Assembly: GCA_963717125.1 (NCBI GenBank)
Contig: CAVQVG010000007.1
Location: 558,001 to 622,000 of the forward strand
Direction of reading: 5' to 3'
Length of the DNA stretch: 64,000 nt
Source: RYN-230 sp963717125
Lineage (GTDB): Bacteria > Actinomycetota > Actinomycetes > Streptosporangiales > Streptosporangiaceae
Positions within the stretch are counted from its first letter, which is position 1, and each line of letters opens with the position of its first letter. Shown here in pieces: positions 36,437 to 45,176 of the stretch. The translations under genes and the position numbers were made by a program. The notes beneath the pieces were generated by a model that made no database searches, had not been told where the DNA came from, and saw only the letters and a list, made by a program, of their open reading frames with translations.

Positions 36437-38206
36437 GTGGTCGCGCACCTCGCCGCCTGGCTGCCCTTCGTGACCGGGGCAGTCCGGCTGGCCCGCGACG
36501 GCTGGCGGCCGGCCGGGGACAACGCGGCGATCGCGCTGCGCTCGTGGAACTCGCTCACCGCGCACGGTCCGCTGGTCGGCCAGGCCACCCGGCTCGCGCA
36601 CGGGGTGTTCGACCCGGGGCCGCTGGAGTACTGGCTGCTGGCCATCCCGGTGCACATCAGCCCGAACCACGGGATCCTCTGGGGCGCCGCCATCTGCTGC
36701 ATGGCCGCCTGCTCGCTGGCCATCGAAGCGGCCTGGGCGGCGGGCGGTGAGCTGGCCGGCCTGACCGCCAGCGCGCTGACCATCGGCATGGTCCTCTGGA
36801 TGCCGCCGATCGCGGTGCCGCCGAGCTGGAACCCGTCGTTCGGCGCCATCTTCTTCCTGGCCGCGCTGGCCGCAGCGTGGGCGGTGCTGTGCGGGCACCG
36901 CGGCTGGTGGCCGGTACTGGTCGTCACCGCCTCCGTCGCCAGCCAGTCGCATCTGATGTTCGCGCTGGCCTCGGTCACCCTGGTGGTGCTGACCCTGGTC
37001 GTGGGCAGCATCGACACGATGCGAGCCAAGACAGGCCAAGCCAAGACGGAGCAGGCGAAGACGGGGCAGGCGAAGGCCGGCTACGGCTGGGTGATCATTG
37101 GGGTGGTGCTCGGCATCGCCTGCTGGAGCGGGCCGTTCATCCAGCAGTTCACCAGCCGCAACGGCAACCTGTCCGCGCTCATCCAGAACAGCGAGACCGG
37201 CATCGGGCCGCGAACCGGGCCGGTGTTCGCACTCCGCGCCATCTCCGCCGCGGTGCAGCCGGTCCCGCTCTGGTGGAAGTCGTCGCTGTCGGCGGGCCGG
37301 ATCGCCAGCGATATCACGGCGCACAGCCCGTGGCCCGGGGTGGTGGCGCTGATCATCCTGGTGGTGGCCGTGGCCGCGGCGCTGGGCCCGCTGCACAGCC
37401 GCCGGCTGGCCGCGCTGGCCGCGGTGACCCTGGTGCTGAGCCTGGGCGCGCTGATCACCTACTCGAGCATCCCGGTCCGGCCCACCACGCTGCTCACGCT
37501 GGGCTACCTGATCATGTTGATGCTGCCGCTCGGGGTGGGCTGCTGGCTGGTCACCGGGACGCTGATCGTGCTGACCGTCCGGTGGGCCCGGGCGCGGACC
37601 GCAGCCCCCGCACCGGCCCCCGCACCGGCCCCCGCACCGGCAGCCCCCGCACCGGCAGCCCCGGCTCCGGCCCCCGCACCGGCCACAGCTGCGGCCGCGG
37701 CGCAGCCCGTGCCGGCTGGTTCAGGCTGGCTGTCCCCGCGCTGGGCCAGCGCGGTAGCCATCGCCGGCGCCGTGGTCGTCGCCGCGCTGGCCGGGCTGAC
37801 CCTGCCCCGGCAATCCGACACGGTGCGCGTCGTGATGCGCGATCCTTCGCTGGCCCTGACCCGCGTCGCGGCCAGCAAGATCGAGCACATGCTGCCCGGC
37901 CAGCGGGTGGCGCTGGTGGTCCAGGACACCCACGAGGACCTGGACGGGCGCGTCACGGTCAGCCTGACCTGGGCGCTCACCCCGAGCGGCTTCCACGCCG
38001 AGGTGACCAAGACCCGGCTGGCCCGCGAGCTCGGGTCCAGCTACGTGTACCGCGGCCGGGCGATGAAGCTGGTCACCGTCCTGATCCGGGATGGTCACGT
38101 CACCGTGCACGTGACGAAGTCGTCCGAGCTGCCCGCATCGCTCCGGCTAGCCAGTTCCCGGGACGTCCGCGCCGATCTGAGCGGGGCCGGGCAACGGTTG
38201 CGATAA
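36437..38206 (+). CDS. Large multi-spanning membrane protein, glycosyltransferase-like
   Basis: About 589 residues with ten or so predicted helices (for example LAALAAAWAVLCGHRGWWPV and LGYLIMLMLPLGVGCWLVTG) and a C-terminal extracytoplasmic domain of about 110 residues (LPRQSDTVRVVMRDPSLALT). The layout resembles GT-C type envelope glycosyltransferases, but I see no diagnostic motif. A cytoplasmic AKTGQAKTEQ repeat and a Pro-Ala repeat (APAPAPAPAPAP) are encoded by short tandem repeats. GTG 36437 is the only ordinary in-frame start. An ATG at 36343 in another frame could be the true start if one base is in error. The next gene is of the same kind. Confidence 0.65.
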   Translation: MVAHLAAWLPFVTGAVRLARDGWRPAGDNAAIALRSWNSLTAHGPLVGQATRLAHGVFDPGPLEYWLLAIPVHISPNHGILWGAAICCMAACSLAIEAAWAAGGELAGLTASALTIGMVLWMPPIAVPPSWNPSFGAIFFLAALAAAWAVLCGHRGWWPVLVVTASVASQSHLMFALASVTLVVLTLVVGSIDTMRAKTGQAKTEQAKTGQAKAGYGWVIIGVVLGIACWSGPFIQQFTSRNGNLSALIQNSETGIGPRTGPVFALRAISAAVQPVPLWWKSSLSAGRIASDITAHSPWPGVVALIILVVAVAAALGPLHSRRLAALAAVTLVLSLGALITYSSIPVRPTTLLTLGYLIMLMLPLGVGCWLVTGTLIVLTVRWARARTAAPAPAPAPAPAPAAPAPAAPAPAPAPATAAAAAQPVPAGSGWLSPRWASAVAIAGAVVVAALAGLTLPRQSDTVRVVMRDPSLALTRVAASKIEHMLPGQRVALVVQDTHEDLDGRVTVSLTWALTPSGFHAEVTKTRLARELGSSYVYRGRAMKLVTVLIRDGHVTVHVTKSSELPASLRLASSRDVRADLSGAGQRLR

Positions 38207-38246
38207 TGTGGGCGGCTGGTTAGTGACCAGCCAGTGAAGGACAGCT

Positions 38247-39899
38247 GTGAGCGGAACCAGGGTGACGCCAGCGGCCGGCGGATCGCAGCGGGACACCGCT
38301 GGCGCCGGTAGTTCCGCGCCCACCCGCCGCTGGGCCGACCCGGTTAGCCTGGCCATCGCCGGCTTCACTCTCCTCGGCCTGGCGCTCCGGCTGTTCCTGC
38401 TCAGCCGACCCGGCTACCTGCTCGGCGTCACCCAGTACGACGACGGGCCCTATTTCGGCAGCGCGCTGCGGCTGGTGCACGGCGCCGTGCCGTACCGGGA
38501 CTTCATCATCGTGCAGCCGCCCGGCATCACCGTGCTGATGACGCCGGCCGCGCTGCTGGCCCAGGTCACCGGCACCGCCTGGGGCATGGCGGTGGGCCGC
38601 ATCCTGACCGTCCTCGCGAGCTCGGCGGGCATCCTCATCGTGGGCCTGCTGGTCCGGCACCGCGGCCTGATCCCGGTCAGCCTGGCCTGCGGGATCCTGG
38701 CCATTTTCCCGGGCAGCCTGGTGGCCGCGCACACCGTGCTGCTGGAGCCGTGGCTGACGCTGTTCTGCCTGATCGGCGCCCTCGTGCTGCTGGACGGGGA
38801 CCGGTTCACGGCCAGCGGCCGGCGCCTCGTCTGGGGCGGGGTGGCGTTCGGCTTCGCCGGGGCCGTCGAGGTGTGGGCCATCCTCCCGGTGCTGGTGGTC
38901 GCGATCCTGCTGGTGATCCAGGGGGTCAGGCGGGCGGCCCGGTTCGTGGCCGGGGTCGCCATCGGCTTCTGCGTGCCGGTCGTCCCGTTCGCGGTGACCG
39001 CGCCGGCCCGGTTCTACAACAGCTTCTTCGCCGCCCAGCTGTTCCGCGTGGTGCCCACCCGGACCCCGGTGGAGAAGCGGCTCCGGCTGATGACCGGGAT
39101 CGGCCAGGTGCTGCACCTGAACAGCACCGGGGTGCTGATCATCTCGCTGGCCATCACCGTGCTGATCGTCGGCGCGCTCCCGGTCGCCTGGCTGGTCACC
39201 CGGCGCCCGCTGACCGACCTGGACTGGTTCGCGGTCGGCAGCTGCGCGCTGATCGTGGTCGCGTTCCTCTGGTACGCCCAGTTCTTCCTGCACTTCCCCG
39301 CGTTCCTGGCGCCCTTCCTCGGGCTGTCCATCGGGCTGGCCGCGGCGAGGCTGGCCCGGCCGGCCCGCACTCAGTCGGCCAGCACGGGGTCGGCCAGCAC
39401 GCGGGCCGGGCGCAGCACGGGCCGCGGCTGGCTGGAGTGGACGGTGGTGACTTTGATCACGCTGGCCGTGCTGGCCCTGGCCATCCCGCAGGCGAACCAG
39501 GAGCGGGCGGTGACCCCCCGGGTGAGCGCGGCGGCGCTGGCCGCGGTGCGCCGGATCGTCCCGCCCGGCGCGTGCGTGCTCACCGACCAGGCGTCCTACA
39601 CGATCGCCGCGGACCGGTTCTACTCCAGCGCGCCGGGCTGCTCGCTGCTGGTGGACTCCATCGGCACCGACTACGCGCTGGGCCACGGCCGCGACGCGGC
39701 CAGCGGCGCGGCCCGCTACCCCGCCGTGGACGCGGCCTGGCGCAGCGCGTTCCACCACGCCCAGTACGTGTGGCTGTCGGTCAAGTTCAACCCGCGGCGG
39801 ATCGCCTGGACGCCCGCGCTCCGGTCATACTTCCGCAGCCACTTCCGTCCCGTGCTGCACGACGGCACCAGCAACGTGCTCTACGCCCGCACCCACTGA
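38247..39899 (+). CDS. Integral membrane glycosyltransferase-like protein (GT39/ArnT-like)
   Basis: 550 residues, about eleven helices. The first periplasmic loop has LGVTQYDDGPYFGSALRLVH, an acidic motif expected for GT-C enzymes, followed by GAVPYRDFIIVQPPGITVLM, the pattern of GT39-like proteins using polyprenyl-phosphate sugars. The C-terminal soluble part (VRRIVPPGACVLTDQASYTI) is also typical. The GTG start is 41 bases after the previous membrane-protein gene, so the two probably form one unit after the PASTA kinase. Sugar and acceptor are unknown; a role in the cell envelope is inferred. Confidence 0.8.
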   Translation: MSGTRVTPAAGGSQRDTAGAGSSAPTRRWADPVSLAIAGFTLLGLALRLFLLSRPGYLLGVTQYDDGPYFGSALRLVHGAVPYRDFIIVQPPGITVLMTPAALLAQVTGTAWGMAVGRILTVLASSAGILIVGLLVRHRGLIPVSLACGILAIFPGSLVAAHTVLLEPWLTLFCLIGALVLLDGDRFTASGRRLVWGGVAFGFAGAVEVWAILPVLVVAILLVIQGVRRAARFVAGVAIGFCVPVVPFAVTAPARFYNSFFAAQLFRVVPTRTPVEKRLRLMTGIGQVLHLNSTGVLIISLAITVLIVGALPVAWLVTRRPLTDLDWFAVGSCALIVVAFLWYAQFFLHFPAFLAPFLGLSIGLAAARLARPARTQSASTGSASTRAGRSTGRGWLEWTVVTLITLAVLALAIPQANQERAVTPRVSAAALAAVRRIVPPGACVLTDQASYTIAADRFYSSAPGCSLLVDSIGTDYALGHGRDAASGAARYPAVDAAWRSAFHHAQYVWLSVKFNPRRIAWTPALRSYFRSHFRPVLHDGTSNVLYARTH

Positions 39900-39902
39900 C
39901 CT

Positions 39903-40823
39903 TTGATAGCTCAACGCTCCTGCCCGCCTATCGGCGTACACGCGTTCGCGGCCGGCGGGCTGGCCAGCGGTGCGCTGCGTTACGCGGCCGACGTCGGCGC
40001 GGAAGCCATGCAGGTGTTCGTGTCCAACCCGCGGTCCTGGGCGCTGTCGCCGGGCGACCCGGGGCAAGACCGTGCGCTGCGTGACCATGTGGCCGCGACC
40101 GGGCTGCCGGTGTACGTGCACACCCCGTACCTGATCAACGTCGGCTCCCCGGACGCGCTGACCCGGGAACGTTCCGCGGCGTCGCTGCGGCACTCGCTGC
40201 GCCGGGGCGCCGAGATCGGCGCCCGCGGCGTGGTCGTGCATACCGGGTCGGCGGCCGGTGGTGACCGGGACAAGAGCCTGCGGTTCGCCCGGGAGTGCCT
40301 GCTGCCGCTGCTCGACGCGATCCCGGACGACGGCCCGGACCTGCTGCTGGAGCCGATGGCCGGGCAGGGCCAGCAGCTCTGCCGCCGGGTCGAGGATCTC
40401 GGGCCCTACCTGGACGGGCTGGGCTGGCATCCACGCGCGGGAGTATGCCTGGACACCTGCCATCTGTTCGCGGCCGGTCACGACCTGGCCGCCGACGGCG
40501 GGGTGGCCGCCACCATGGCCGCGCTGGCCGCGACGCTGGACGGCCCCGGACGGCTCCGCCTGGTGCACGCCAACGACTCGATGGACCCGTGCGGCTCGTG
40601 CCGGGATAGGCACCAGAACATCGGTGCCGGGCTCATCGGCACAGCTCCGTTCGGCGAGTTGCTGCGTCATCCGCTGGCCGTGCAGGTCCCGTTCATCGTC
40701 GAGACGCCGGGGCCGCAGGCGGCGCAATGCGCCGATCTGGCGGCGCTCAGGGGTCTGGCTGGAAGCCGAGACGTTAGTGCGGTGCATTGTGCCCCGCCCG
40801 TGGGGCACGATGCACCGCGCTGA
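39903..40823 (+). CDS. nfo: Endonuclease IV (deoxyribonuclease IV)
   Basis: AP endonuclease for base-excision repair. 306-residue TIM barrel with IGVHAFAAGGLASGALRYAA, MQVFVSNPRSW, YVHTPYLINVGSP, GVVVHTGSAAGG, CLDTCHLFAAGHDL, LVHANDSMDPCGS and PFIVETPG, giving the histidine, aspartate and glutamate ligands of the trinuclear zinc site. The start is an apparent TTG three bases after the upstream stop. The last codons are part of a strong hairpin, so the C-terminus doubles as a terminator. Confidence 0.92.
   Translation: MIAQRSCPPIGVHAFAAGGLASGALRYAADVGAEAMQVFVSNPRSWALSPGDPGQDRALRDHVAATGLPVYVHTPYLINVGSPDALTRERSAASLRHSLRRGAEIGARGVVVHTGSAAGGDRDKSLRFARECLLPLLDAIPDDGPDLLLEPMAGQGQQLCRRVEDLGPYLDGLGWHPRAGVCLDTCHLFAAGHDLAADGGVAATMAALAATLDGPGRLRLVHANDSMDPCGSCRDRHQNIGAGLIGTAPFGELLRHPLAVQVPFIVETPGPQAAQCADLAALRGLAGSRDVSAVHCAPPVGHDAPR
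40779..40818. terminator. Hairpin between convergent nfo and molybdopterin gene
   Basis: The 17-base arms 40779-40795 and 40802-40818 pair throughout except one G-U type pair, with a 6-base loop (GCCCGT). The left arm starts GCGGTGCATTGTGCCCC. It overlaps the last codons of nfo and lies 11 bases from the stop of the convergent gene. No T-tract is present, but position and strength suit a shared terminator. Confidence 0.7.
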
Positions 40824-40829
40824 GCGCGG

Positions 40830-41591
40830 TCAGTCCTCCTGGTAGGAGAAGCGCTCCTCGTGCCACGGGTCGGCCGAACTGTGGTAGCCGCGTTCCTCCC
40901 AGAACCCGCGCCGGTTCTCGGTCAGGTACTCCACGGCGCGCACCCACTTGACGCTCTTCCAGCCGTACAGGTGCGGGACCACCAGCCGCATCGGGAATCC
41001 GTGCTCCGGGGTGAGCGGCTCCCCGGCCACCGCGGTGGCCAGCAGGGTGGTGTCCGCGGCGAAGTCATCCACCCGGATGTTCGCGCTGTACCCGTAGTCG
41101 GCCCACACCATGACGTGGGTGACCGGGCCGGCCGGCGGCGCCAGCCGAAGCAGCTCAGTCGCGGCGATGCCCTCCCACGGGATACCCGCGATCGTGCACT
41201 TGGTCACGCAGTGCAGGTCGGCGGTCACCGCGCAGCGCGGCAGCGCGCCGATGCCGGCCCAGTCCCAGCGGTGCTCGGCACCGGACTCGGTCACGCCGGT
41301 GACCCGGAAGTCCCAGATCTCCGGCCGGAACCTGGGCACCGGCCCGTAGTGCTGCACGAGCCAGTCCGTCCGGACGCACTGGCCCGGCGGCAGCCGCCGG
41401 GAGCCCGGGGCCGGCGCGGCCAGCACCTGACCGACAAGCGGCTGAGCTGCCCCCGGCTGAGCTGCCCCCGGCTGAGCTGGCACCGGGTGACCTGGCACCG
41501 GCTGAGTTGGCACCGGCTGACCTGGCACCACCCCGCGCGCACCCTGCTGGTGTGCGACTGCCCGGCCCATGTCCGGCTGACCCATGCTCAT
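40830..41591 (-). CDS. Molybdopterin-dependent oxidoreductase (sulfite oxidase fold)
   Basis: About 253 residues. The molybdopterin domain shows LHCVTKCTIAGIPWEGI, whose first cysteine is the expected Mo ligand, then FPMRLVVPHLYGWKSVKWVR and the end FWEERGYHSSADPWHEERFS. No twin-arginine signal is seen, so a cytoplasmic location is likely. The N-terminus carries 18-bp repeat-encoded Gln-Pro stretches (GQPVPTQPVPGHPVPAQPGA). The chosen ATG 41591 follows GAAGGG. The substrate is unknown. Confidence 0.82.
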   Translation of the reverse strand: MSMGQPDMGRAVAHQQGARGVVPGQPVPTQPVPGHPVPAQPGAAQPGAAQPLVGQVLAAPAPGSRRLPPGQCVRTDWLVQHYGPVPRFRPEIWDFRVTGVTESGAEHRWDWAGIGALPRCAVTADLHCVTKCTIAGIPWEGIAATELLRLAPPAGPVTHVMVWADYGYSANIRVDDFAADTTLLATAVAGEPLTPEHGFPMRLVVPHLYGWKSVKWVRAVEYLTENRRGFWEERGYHSSADPWHEERFSYQED

Positions 41592-41683
41592 CCCTTCTGG
41601 CGGCCCGCGCCTTCTACCTTCGCATGCGGGCAAACACCAGCCCGGGCCACCCCTGCGCCGGTCGATGCGCTAGGCTACCTTCC

Positions 41684-41758
41684 GTGCGTGAGCAGTTCTG
41701 GTTTTGGTATGGCTACCGGCCCGGCATCCGGACGGTCGCCCGCCAGACCATGCGCTGA
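41684..41758 (+). CDS. Aromatic-codon leader peptide of the DAHP synthase gene
   Basis: A 24-codon frame beginning GTG and ending TGA, with FWFWYGY at residues 5-11: one TTC, one TTT, two TGG, one TAT and one TAC within seven codons. A rho-independent terminator follows 18 bases later, then the DAHP synthase gene. This is the classical layout of ribosome-mediated attenuation responding to Phe, Trp and Tyr. Positions 41718-41724 (GGCCCGG) can pair with 41780-41786 and would disrupt the terminator when the ribosome stalls. Confidence 0.85.
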   Translation: MREQFWFWYGYRPGIRTVARQTMR

Positions 41759-41775
41759 CGCGAGCGACTTCCAGA

Positions 41776-41804
41776 AGCCCCGGGCCGCAAGCCCGGGGCT
41801 TTTT
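41776..41804 (+). terminator. Attenuator terminator before the DAHP synthase gene
   Basis: AGCCCCGGGC at 41776-41785, loop CGCAA, GCCCGGGGCT at 41791-41800, then a run of T. The 10-bp perfect stem and T-tract make an intrinsic terminator between the leader peptide and the structural gene. Confidence 0.88.
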
Positions 41805-41841
41805 CGTGTCCAGGACAAAACACAGCAGCAGGAGGACCCCA

Positions 41842-42915
41842 ATGGTCGTGGTCATGGCCTCGGACGCCACTCAGCAGGATATGGACGGGATAGTCGAGCT
41901 GGTCCGCGGCGCGGGCGGCGAGGCGTTCATCACCCGCGGCGTTTCCCGCACCATCGTCGGCCTGGTCGGGGACGTGGACCAGTTCGGCGCGCTCAACCTG
42001 CGCAGCATGCCGGGAGTGACCGACGTGGTGCGCATCTCGGTGCCGTACAAGCTGGTCAGCCGGGAACACCACCCGAACCGGTCGGTGGTCCGGGTCGGCG
42101 GGGTCCCGATCGGACCGGACACGCTCACGGTGATCGCCGGGCCGTGCGCGGTGGAGAGCGCGGAGCAGGCGCTGACCGCGGCCCGGATGGCCAAGGCCGC
42201 GGGCGCGTCACTGCTGCGCGGCGGCGCGTTCAAGCCACGCACCTCGCCCTACGCGTACCAGGGCCTCGGCGAAGCCGGGCTGAAGATCCTGGCCGACGTG
42301 GGCGCGGAGACCGGGCTGCCTACCGTGACCGAGGTGATCGACCCGCGCGACGTGGACCTGATCTGCGACCACGCGGACATGCTCCAGGTCGGCACCCGGA
42401 ACATGCAGAACTTCGCGCTGCTGCAGGCCGTCGGCTCGGCGGGCAAGCCGGTACTGCTCAAACGCGGCTTCTCGGCCACCATCGAGGAATGGCTGATGGC
42501 GGCCGAATACATCGCCCAGCGCGGCAACCTGGACATCGTGCTGTGCGAGCGGGGCATCCGCACCTTCGAAAAGGCCACCCGCAACACCCTGGACATCAGC
42601 GCCGTCCCGGTCGCCCAGCGGCTGTCGCACCTGCCGGTCATCGTCAACCCGTCACACTCCGGCGGCCGCCGCGACCTGGTGCTGCCGCTGACCCGGGCCG
42701 CTATCGCCGTCGGCGCCGACGGCCTGATCATCGACGTGCACCCGGAGCCCACCGCCGCGCTCTGCGACGGCGACCAGGCCCTGCTCGACGCCGACATCCG
42801 CGAACTGGCGGCCATCGCGGCGCATCTGCCGCCGCTGATGGGCCGCACTCTCACCCCGCCCCTGTCCCCCGCCGAAGCCGCAGCCCGTATCCCGGTGCCG
42901 GCCTCCTCCAGCTGA
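41842..42915 (+). CDS. aroF: 3-deoxy-7-phosphoheptulonate (DAHP) synthase, class I-beta with ferredoxin-like domain
   Basis: First step of the shikimate pathway. 357 residues. The N-terminal 75 residues (MVVVMASDATQQDMDGIVEL) form the ferredoxin-like regulatory domain found in some class I-beta enzymes. The barrel has VIAGPCAVESAEQ, LLRGGAFKPRTSPYAYQG, TEVIDPRDVDL, KPVLLKRGFSATIEEWL and IIDVHPEPTAALCDG with metal ligands. ATG 41842 follows GGAGGA. Transcription is controlled by the aromatic attenuator directly upstream; the N-terminal domain suggests additional allosteric control. Confidence 0.95.
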   Translation: MVVVMASDATQQDMDGIVELVRGAGGEAFITRGVSRTIVGLVGDVDQFGALNLRSMPGVTDVVRISVPYKLVSREHHPNRSVVRVGGVPIGPDTLTVIAGPCAVESAEQALTAARMAKAAGASLLRGGAFKPRTSPYAYQGLGEAGLKILADVGAETGLPTVTEVIDPRDVDLICDHADMLQVGTRNMQNFALLQAVGSAGKPVLLKRGFSATIEEWLMAAEYIAQRGNLDIVLCERGIRTFEKATRNTLDISAVPVAQRLSHLPVIVNPSHSGGRRDLVLPLTRAAIAVGADGLIIDVHPEPTAALCDGDQALLDADIRELAAIAAHLPPLMGRTLTPPLSPAEAAARIPVPASSS

Positions 42916-43040
42916 CCTTCCGCGGGCCTATGCCACCAGCTGGGCGCACGGCCCGGCCGGGTAACCGGCCTCGACCGGCGCGGTACCGTCCCGGGCGTGC
43001 TGGTGACAGCCACCCGGGACGGGCGTTCAGCAGGAAGATC

Positions 43041-44282
43041 TCAGCTGTGGTCCGGCTGGTACTGCTGGGCGATGTCGGCCAGCTCCTCGGCCAGGTCCGC
43101 GGCGTCCAGCCGGGCCTCCAGCCGGCGCAGGTCGTCGATCCGGGCCCGGGTTTCCACCTGGCGCGGGGTGAGCAGCGTGCAGCAGTCCTGGTCGGGCAGC
43201 TCGGACAGGGCCAGGGTGCGGATCCGGCGCGCCTCGGCCATGATCTCCAGCTTGTCCAGGCCGATCAGCGGGCGCAGGATGGGCAGCGTGACCGCGTCGT
43301 CCAGCGCGGTCAGGTTGGTCAGCGTCTGGCTGCTCACCTGGCCCAGCGAGTCGCCGGTCACCAGCGCGGCCGCGCCGAGGCGGCGGGCCAGCACCTCGCC
43401 GGTTTTGAGCATTAGCCGGCGCTGCGCGACGATCTGCAGCCGGCTCGCACCGGACGAGGCCAGCTTCTGTTGTGTCTTACCGAACGCCACTACCCACAGC
43501 CGGGAGTCGCACTGGAAGCGGTCCAGCTGGTACATCAGCCCATACGCCTTGTACACGGACTCGGGTCCGGTCAGCGGCATGCCGGAGAAGTGCAGGAAGT
43601 CGCAGCGCAGCCCGCGCCGCATCATCCGGTACGCGGCCACCGGTGAGTCGATCCCGCCGGACATCAGCACCAGCGCGCGGCCGCTCATGCCGACCGGCAG
43701 CCCGCCCTGGCCGGCCGACGCGTCGGTGTACACGAACACCTCGTGGTGGTCCACCTCGACGAAGATGGTGAGATCCGGGTGCTTCAGGTCAACCGGGTAG
43801 CCGTAGGCCTGCTGCACCTGGGCGCCGATGCGCTCGGCCAGCTCCGCCGAGGTCACCGGGAACCGCTTGTCGCGGCGCCGGGCCCGGACCGCGAACGAGC
43901 CGGCCCGGCCGGCCGCCAGCGCGACGGCGGTGGCGGCGGCCAGTTCCGCGTCCTTGGGCACCCGGACCGCGCGGCAGACCCGGGCGATGCCCATCACGTC
44001 CCGGACCCGCTCGGCGATCGTGTCCATGGCCGCCTCGGCGGCCGGGCCGGCCGCGTGGCCATGCTCGGCGGCCAGCCGGAGCACGATGAGGCCGTTGCGG
44101 TTCCACAGCCGCACCGGGGTGTCGAGATCGCGCAGCGCCCGGCGCAGGTTGGCTTGCAGCAGGCGCTCGAAGTACTGCCTGTTGCCGCCTTTGAGGACGA
44201 TCTCGCCCACCTTGAGCAGCACGCAGGGCTCATAGCCGGTGCTCACGTCTGGCGGCACGCGGCCGGTCATGATTGCCGACAT
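43041..44282 (-). CDS. thiI: tRNA 4-thiouridine synthetase/thiamine synthesis protein ThiI
   Basis: Transfers sulfur to tRNA U8 and, in some species, to ThiS. About 413 residues: N-terminal ferredoxin-like and THUMP domains (LLKVGEIVLKGGNRQYFERL, SFAVRARRRDKRFPVTSAEL), then the PP-loop LVLMSGGIDSPVAAYRMM and LVTGDSLGQVSSQTLTNL. It ends soon after DQDCCTLLTPRQVETRA and lacks the rhodanese domain of the E. coli protein, as in many Gram-positives. The ATG at 44282 or at 44270 could be the start. Confidence 0.9.
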   Translation of the reverse strand: MSAIMTGRVPPDVSTGYEPCVLLKVGEIVLKGGNRQYFERLLQANLRRALRDLDTPVRLWNRNGLIVLRLAAEHGHAAGPAAEAAMDTIAERVRDVMGIARVCRAVRVPKDAELAAATAVALAAGRAGSFAVRARRRDKRFPVTSAELAERIGAQVQQAYGYPVDLKHPDLTIFVEVDHHEVFVYTDASAGQGGLPVGMSGRALVLMSGGIDSPVAAYRMMRRGLRCDFLHFSGMPLTGPESVYKAYGLMYQLDRFQCDSRLWVVAFGKTQQKLASSGASRLQIVAQRRLMLKTGEVLARRLGAAALVTGDSLGQVSSQTLTNLTALDDAVTLPILRPLIGLDKLEIMAEARRIRTLALSELPDQDCCTLLTPRQVETRARIDDLRRLEARLDAADLAEELADIAQQYQPDHS

Positions 44283-44354
44283 CTGCCCAGTCTGCCAGCA
44301 TCCTGGGCCGCCGCGGGTGCCCCGAACCAGCCGATTCGAAGGTACGGTGCCGAA

Positions 44355-44663
44355 ATGACGGTCAAACTCGTGGTGCTGTACACCCACCCCGCGGACCCGG
44401 ACGCCTTCGACGAGCACTACCTGGGCGTGCACGTACCGCTGGTCCGGGCGATACCGGGGCTGCAGCGCGCCGAGTCGGGCCGCATTGACGCGCCGCTCGA
44501 CAGCGGCGAGCACTCCTGGTACCGCATCGCCGAGCTGTATTTCACCGACCGGGCCGCGCTGGACGCCGCGTTCTCCACCCCGGAGGGGCAGGCCACCGCG
44601 GCCGACTACGGGAAGATAGCGCCGCCGGGGTCGCGGATGTTCGTCGAGGCCATCGACGGCTAG
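44355..44663 (+). CDS. EthD family protein
   Basis: 102-residue ferredoxin-like fold protein: VKLVVLYTHPADPDAFDEHY at the start, HVPLVRAIPGLQRAE in the middle and FSTPEGQATAADYGK near the end. These match the EthD domain, found in proteins linked to ether or alkane degradation and in dimeric barrel enzymes; a specific reaction cannot be assigned. It precedes the DGPF-ECF42 module by 75 bases in the same direction. Confidence 0.8.
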   Translation: MTVKLVVLYTHPADPDAFDEHYLGVHVPLVRAIPGLQRAESGRIDAPLDSGEHSWYRIAELYFTDRAALDAAFSTPEGQATAADYGKIAPPGSRMFVEAIDG

Positions 44664-44738
44664 CACCTGTCGATCCTGGCCTGGGCCGTTCGACTACCTG
44701 GCGGAAGCCGTGACGGCCACGGACGACGGGAGATCACC

Positions 44739-45176
44739 ATGAGGTACCTGTTCCTGCTGTACGGACCCGACCAGCCGCTGCCCGCCCCGGGCAGCCCCGA
44801 GGGCCAGAAAATGATCAGCGACTGGCGGGCCGCCACCGAGGCGATGGCCCGGGCCGGGGTGCTGATCGACTGCGGGCCGCTGCAGCCGCCCGCCAGCGCG
44901 ACCACCGTCCAGGTGCGCGACGGCGAGACGCTGCTCACCGACGGCCCGGCCGCCGAGATCAAGGAGCAGTTCGGCGGCTACACGCTGATCGACTGCGCGG
45001 ACCTGGACGAGGCGTTGCGCTGGGCGGCCACCGTGCCGACCGCGTTCGACGGCAAGGTGGAGGTGCGCCCGGTGGTGCAACTGCCGGAGTCGGCCCCGGC
45101 CCGGGCCGCCGCGGCGGCCCGGATCGACGCGCAGCGCGGCGCGGCGGCCAGCGATTCGGCGGGGGTGCCCGGCTGA
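44739..45176 (+). CDS. YCII-related DGPF-type protein, second copy
   Basis: 145 residues, YCII fold: MRYLFLLYGPDQPLPAPGSP at the start, LTDGPAAEIKEQFGGYTLID as the DGPF-like motif (the phenylalanine is replaced by Ala), and KVEVRPVVQLPES. The C-terminal 30 residues are Ala/Arg-rich. It stands immediately before an ECF42 sigma factor gene, as in the pair at 1962-2309, and its TGA overlaps the presumed start of the sigma gene. Confidence 0.85.
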   Translation: MRYLFLLYGPDQPLPAPGSPEGQKMISDWRAATEAMARAGVLIDCGPLQPPASATTVQVRDGETLLTDGPAAEIKEQFGGYTLIDCADLDEALRWAATVPTAFDGKVEVRPVVQLPESAPARAAAAARIDAQRGAAASDSAGVPG

